Positions 13,245 through 15,982 of a DNA stretch of 15,982 nt are shown piece by piece. Position 1 is the stretch's first letter. Each line of letters opens with the position of its first letter. Origin of the DNA: an uncultured Clostridia bacterium (GTDB lineage Bacteria > Bacillota > Clostridia > UBA1381); assembly GCA_910578235.1 (NCBI GenBank), contig CAJTPP010000055.1, forward strand, positions 1,221 through 17,202. Direction: 5' to 3'. Under the pieces are notes generated by a model, which saw nothing but the letters and a program-made list of their open reading frames with translations, was not told where the DNA came from and ran no database searches. Position numbers and translations under genes: made by a program.

Positions 13245-15982
13245 TTATTTAGTTATTTTCAGCGTACCGGCCTTACCGTATTTGCGGAAAAGCGTGTTTC
13301 CGTTTTGCTGAGTAACTTCCCAGCCGTCAGAATTTGTTTTTGCCGTACCTTCAACAACGACTGTCATCATACCGCCGTCAAGAAATTTTACGGATGCGCT
13401 TTTGCCGCTCTTTGAAATTTTAGCGGGAATATTTACAGATATGATACTAATACCGTCTTTTTTATCCGCCTTTGAAATCTTTATTTCCTTATCCAAAGAC
13501 GCGTAAACACAGTTGTTTCTTATATATGAGACACTCGCCTCCACATTAAATTCCTCCGCGCTGACACCATCGGCAAAAATGACTTTTACTCCCGCAGCCT
13601 TCTGATACGCCTTATCGTACAGCGGAATATCCTTTCTTTTTGCTTTTGATGACAGCGTGAGTGTTTCACCCTCGCGCTTTGCCGTAACATGCGCGTTAAA
13701 AGCGGCGGCAGTCATTTTTGCAAGTTGATTTTCCATAACAAAATTGTAGCCGTAGTCATTCGCGAGCGAGTCGGCTTTTTTGATTTTTTCTTCCTCGGCT
13801 TCGCGGTCACGGTACACATAATCACAGTGATTATAGAATAAAAGCGGCAGCTCATATTTTGCTGTAATATATGAAAACTCACTGTTTCCGTTAGGAGTAT
13901 TGCACGGCTGCATCATTAACTGACCGTTATTCAGATAAAACGGAACAAGAATTGAGTTTTCCGCGCTGACTTCGGGCACGGCAACACTGTCAGGGGTCTG
14001 AGAACCGCTGTTCCAGTACAGGCCGGCGTTCATCTGCGCTCTGTACGTTCCGTCATAACCGCGCGTATTGTCAAAGTGAGTATCATAACCGACCTTGCTT
14101 GTACGCCATGTGTGCTGATTTGCACCGCTGCCCGCAAACTTCAGCCCGTAAGACTCAAAGGCGTTTTTCTGATATTCCAGCTCTCTCTCATCATGAAACG
14201 GATCGGCATATTCACCCGACAGCGCGTGCACGCCCACATATATTCCGCGCTCCTTAAAACCGTCAAGCTGCGTCTGAAGCTTGTCCCTATACGGAAAATA
14301 CGCGCTGTCTATAGGCACAGCCATACCATATTCCAGCGATCCGGCAATAATATCCTTTTGTCCGTCACCGTCAATATCATAAAATCCCGGGACACAGTTC
14401 ATGCCGAATTTTAAATGATCATTACCTTTATAATTACGCTCGTTGCCCTCAATATATCCGTTTAAAATATTATTTTCAAAGGTTATAATATATCCGTCAA
14501 ACGTGCCCGCGTACAGCTCATTGAAACCGTCGCCGTTAAGATCGTCAATACACGGCGCGCACCATGATTGTCCGCTGTCGATACTCTCATATTCATCAAA
14601 CACAACACTGTATTCACCTTGTTTTCCGTAGTACATACGAAGCTCTCCGCCGCGCGAGCCGACAGCCATATCGGGAATATTGTCTCCGTTCATATCACCG
14701 AATGAAGGCATAGCGTCAGTCATTCCCGTCTCAAGAATTACACCCTGATCCTCCAGCAGCATGCCGTCCATTCTTTTAAAGCAGTGAATTGTGCCGTCCT
14801 CACAGCCCGTCAGTATCTCTTCAACGCCGTCCATATCTATATCGCACAAGGCGGGCGATGAATACGCGCCGACACTGATCTGATTACCGTCCGTATCGGT
14901 AAACATTGTCGCGGGACCGAACTCATAATTTGTTTTCATACCGTAGCCCTCGAAATAATAGAGCTTACCGTCCGCGCTGCCGCATATAAGATCCATATTT
15001 CCGTCACCGTTAAAATCTGTAGGACACGGATACGCGCGTTTTGTATAGTCGGGATTTTCCTCAAAATAGCTTATGGTATTATCATCATAATCAAGCGACA
15101 GCCATTGTTTTGCTGTAACAAAATGCGTGCCCGAGGAATACGCGTTTTCATACGGATCCATTGCGAACTGCCCGTCATTATTTAACGCGTAGGTTACGCT
15201 TTCCGCGCGTCTGAACCATATATAAGGGTTTCTCGCAAGAGTAAAGGACGGCACATGACCGTATAGTTTGCACATTTCTTCAAATATTTCCGCGCTGCCG
15301 TTTTCTATACCTGTGATATCCTCATAATGCAGCTCCCACGCGGCGGCAGGGCATGCGAAACTGCCGATAACCGTTTCCACCGCATATCCGTATTTTTTCA
15401 GCGATACAAACTCGGCAAAATAATCACGTATCAGTTTATTCGCTCCCACAGTCGTTGCGGAAAGATACTCTCCCGTATCATTGGGAGACAGATTATTTAC
15501 GGAAAAAGTATTCGGCAAAAGCGGATTGGTGAAAAACACATATCCGTCTCCGTACTGATTTAAAGTATATATTCCCGCTCCGTTTTTTGACGCGATACAC
15601 TGCGCTGTAGACGGAATTACACCAACTCCATAGCTTTGATGCGAAAGAGTTTCCTCATAATTCGCATAGTTTTTATACAAATACGAAAAATCGCTTATAA
15701 GCGTCTGAATTTTTCTGATACTGCTCTCGTTTTCAGGATATTCCATATCCAGAGGGCACTCGTCCACAGTAACAAAATCCTCCGCACCGATAAAATCTCT
15801 GCCAAACATGTCGTACAACTCGTTATCAAGGAATACGCTCCCTCCTTCCGACACATAAGCTTCCACCGAGGAAGCATCAAACGACGGCAGATTAAGAACG
15901 CTTTTATCAACATAGATCACGTCATATTCCGATAAATTATTTATTACCGCCGCGTCCAGTCTGCTCACTGAAAGAGCGGCGG
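13245..15982 (-). CDS. Large exported protein with FG-GAP repeats in a deacetylase-like barrel, 5'-truncated by window edge
   Basis: The frame is open to the right edge with no stop, so the N terminus (and any signal peptide) is missing; the GTG at 15968 is only the first possible start in view. Counting from it (907 residues): 1-200 have a Rossmann/GATase-like look (YDVIYVDKSVL, YVSEGGSVFLD, GDGYVFFTNPLL); 210-250 (AWELHYEDITG...GHVPSFTLA) resemble the first strand of a polysaccharide-deacetylase barrel; 318-541 hold five FG-GAP/VCBS-type motifs; 565-760 (GIYVGVHALSG, LPLLFYNHCDY) resemble the rest of that barrel; 780-907 are a beta-rich C-terminal domain. The order resembles PelA/DUF2194-type carbohydrate proteins, but this assignment is low confidence. 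It converges on the ACT gene and is likely secreted or surface-bound. Confidence 0.75.
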   Translation of the reverse strand, partial: AALSVSRLDAAVINNLSEYDVIYVDKSVLNLPSFDASSVEAYVSEGGSVFLDNELYDMFGRDFIGAEDFVTVDECPLDMEYPENESSIRKIQTLISDFSYLYKNYANYEETLSHQSYGVGVIPSTAQCIASKNGAGIYTLNQYGDGYVFFTNPLLPNTFSVNNLSPNDTGEYLSATTVGANKLIRDYFAEFVSLKKYGYAVETVIGSFACPAAAWELHYEDITGIENGSAEIFEEMCKLYGHVPSFTLARNPYIWFRRAESVTYALNNDGQFAMDPYENAYSSGTHFVTAKQWLSLDYDDNTISYFEENPDYTKRAYPCPTDFNGDGNMDLICGSADGKLYYFEGYGMKTNYEFGPATMFTDTDGNQISVGAYSSPALCDIDMDGVEEILTGCEDGTIHCFKRMDGMLLEDQGVILETGMTDAMPSFGDMNGDNIPDMAVGSRGGELRMYYGKQGEYSVVFDEYESIDSGQSWCAPCIDDLNGDGFNELYAGTFDGYIITFENNILNGYIEGNERNYKGNDHLKFGMNCVPGFYDIDGDGQKDIIAGSLEYGMAVPIDSAYFPYRDKLQTQLDGFKERGIYVGVHALSGEYADPFHDERELEYQKNAFESYGLKFAGSGANQHTWRTSKVGYDTHFDNTRGYDGTYRAQMNAGLYWNSGSQTPDSVAVPEVSAENSILVPFYLNNGQLMMQPCNTPNGNSEFSYITAKYELPLLFYNHCDYVYRDREAEEEKIKKADSLANDYGYNFVMENQLAKMTAAAFNAHVTAKREGETLTLSSKAKRKDIPLYDKAYQKAAGVKVIFADGVSAEEFNVEASVSYIRNNCVYASLDKEIKISKADKKDGISIISVNIPAKISKSGKSASVKFLDGGMMTVVVEGTAKTNSDGWEVTQQNGNTLFRKYGKAGTLKITK
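14346..15017 (-). repeat. Five FG-GAP/VCBS-like Ca-binding repeats within the large exported protein
   Basis: Five D-x-(N/D/M)-x-D-G-type loops, each followed by a hydrophobic strand and a G-S/G-T turn, begin near residues 318 (DFNGDGNMDL), 376 (DIDMDGVEEI), 425 (DMNGDNIPDM), 476 (DLNGDGFNEL) and 531 (DIDGDGQKDI). The spacing is 49-58 residues. This is the pattern of a Ca-binding beta propeller, as in integrin-alpha-like domains. Confidence 0.87.

Noticed and set aside
14076..15935. Several + strand open frames opposite the FG-GAP gene
   Set aside because: They lack ribosome binding sites and recognisable domains and are explained by the codon bias of the opposite strand.
1..15982. CRISPR array, insertion sequence, tRNA or rRNA gene
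   Set aside because: No spaced direct repeats, transposase motifs, or tRNA or rRNA-like sequence was seen by eye; a tRNA or covariance-model search would settle this.

Overview
The window looks like a chromosomal segment from an uncultured or poorly known member of the Clostridia (Bacillota). The grounds are an intact energy-coupling factor cassette (ecfA1-ecfA2-ecfT-truA), an ECF sigma factor with an RsgI-type anti-sigma factor, DUF5711 next to CvpA, a DUF3795-like protein, heavy ATA/AAA codon use, strong AGGAGG-type ribosome binding sites, and several GTG or TTG starts. No rRNA, tRNA, insertion sequence, phage gene or CRISPR array was seen.

Layout. Positions 1-1882 (+): the 3' part of hemL (glutamate-1-semialdehyde aminotransferase), overlapped by 4 nt by a radical SAM gene that appears to carry an internal in-frame deletion; a strong hairpin terminator follows. 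Positions 1989-2423 (-): a small cysteine-rich DUF3795-like protein with its own promoter. Positions 2637-10664 (-): one long co-directional block, read in transcription order as a SAM-dependent RNA methyltransferase-like gene, ecfA1, ecfA2, ecfT, truA, a DUF5711 membrane propeller protein, cvpA and ilvD, ending in a terminator at about 2549-2587. A second promoter lies just before truA, so the block is probably two overlapping transcription units.

Positions 10824-13208 (+): the divergent block. It encodes a 73-residue secreted Cys/His-rich peptide, an ECF sigma factor, a membrane anti-sigma factor with an RsgI-like middle domain and a histidine-rich extracellular tail, a GNAT acetyltransferase and an ACT-domain protein. 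A bidirectional terminator follows. Positions 13245-15982 (-): a large exported protein, cut by the window edge, with five FG-GAP/VCBS-type Ca-binding repeats that seem to sit inside a deacetylase-like barrel.

The ECF cassette supplies the shared ATPase and T component for vitamin or metal uptake; its substrate-binding S component is not here. The most promising undescribed unit is the peptide / sigma / anti-sigma trio at 10953-12399. Both exported parts are rich in metal-ligand residues, which suggests, as inference only, a regulon that senses metal or redox conditions at the cell surface. The large FG-GAP protein is the second candidate for novel biology.
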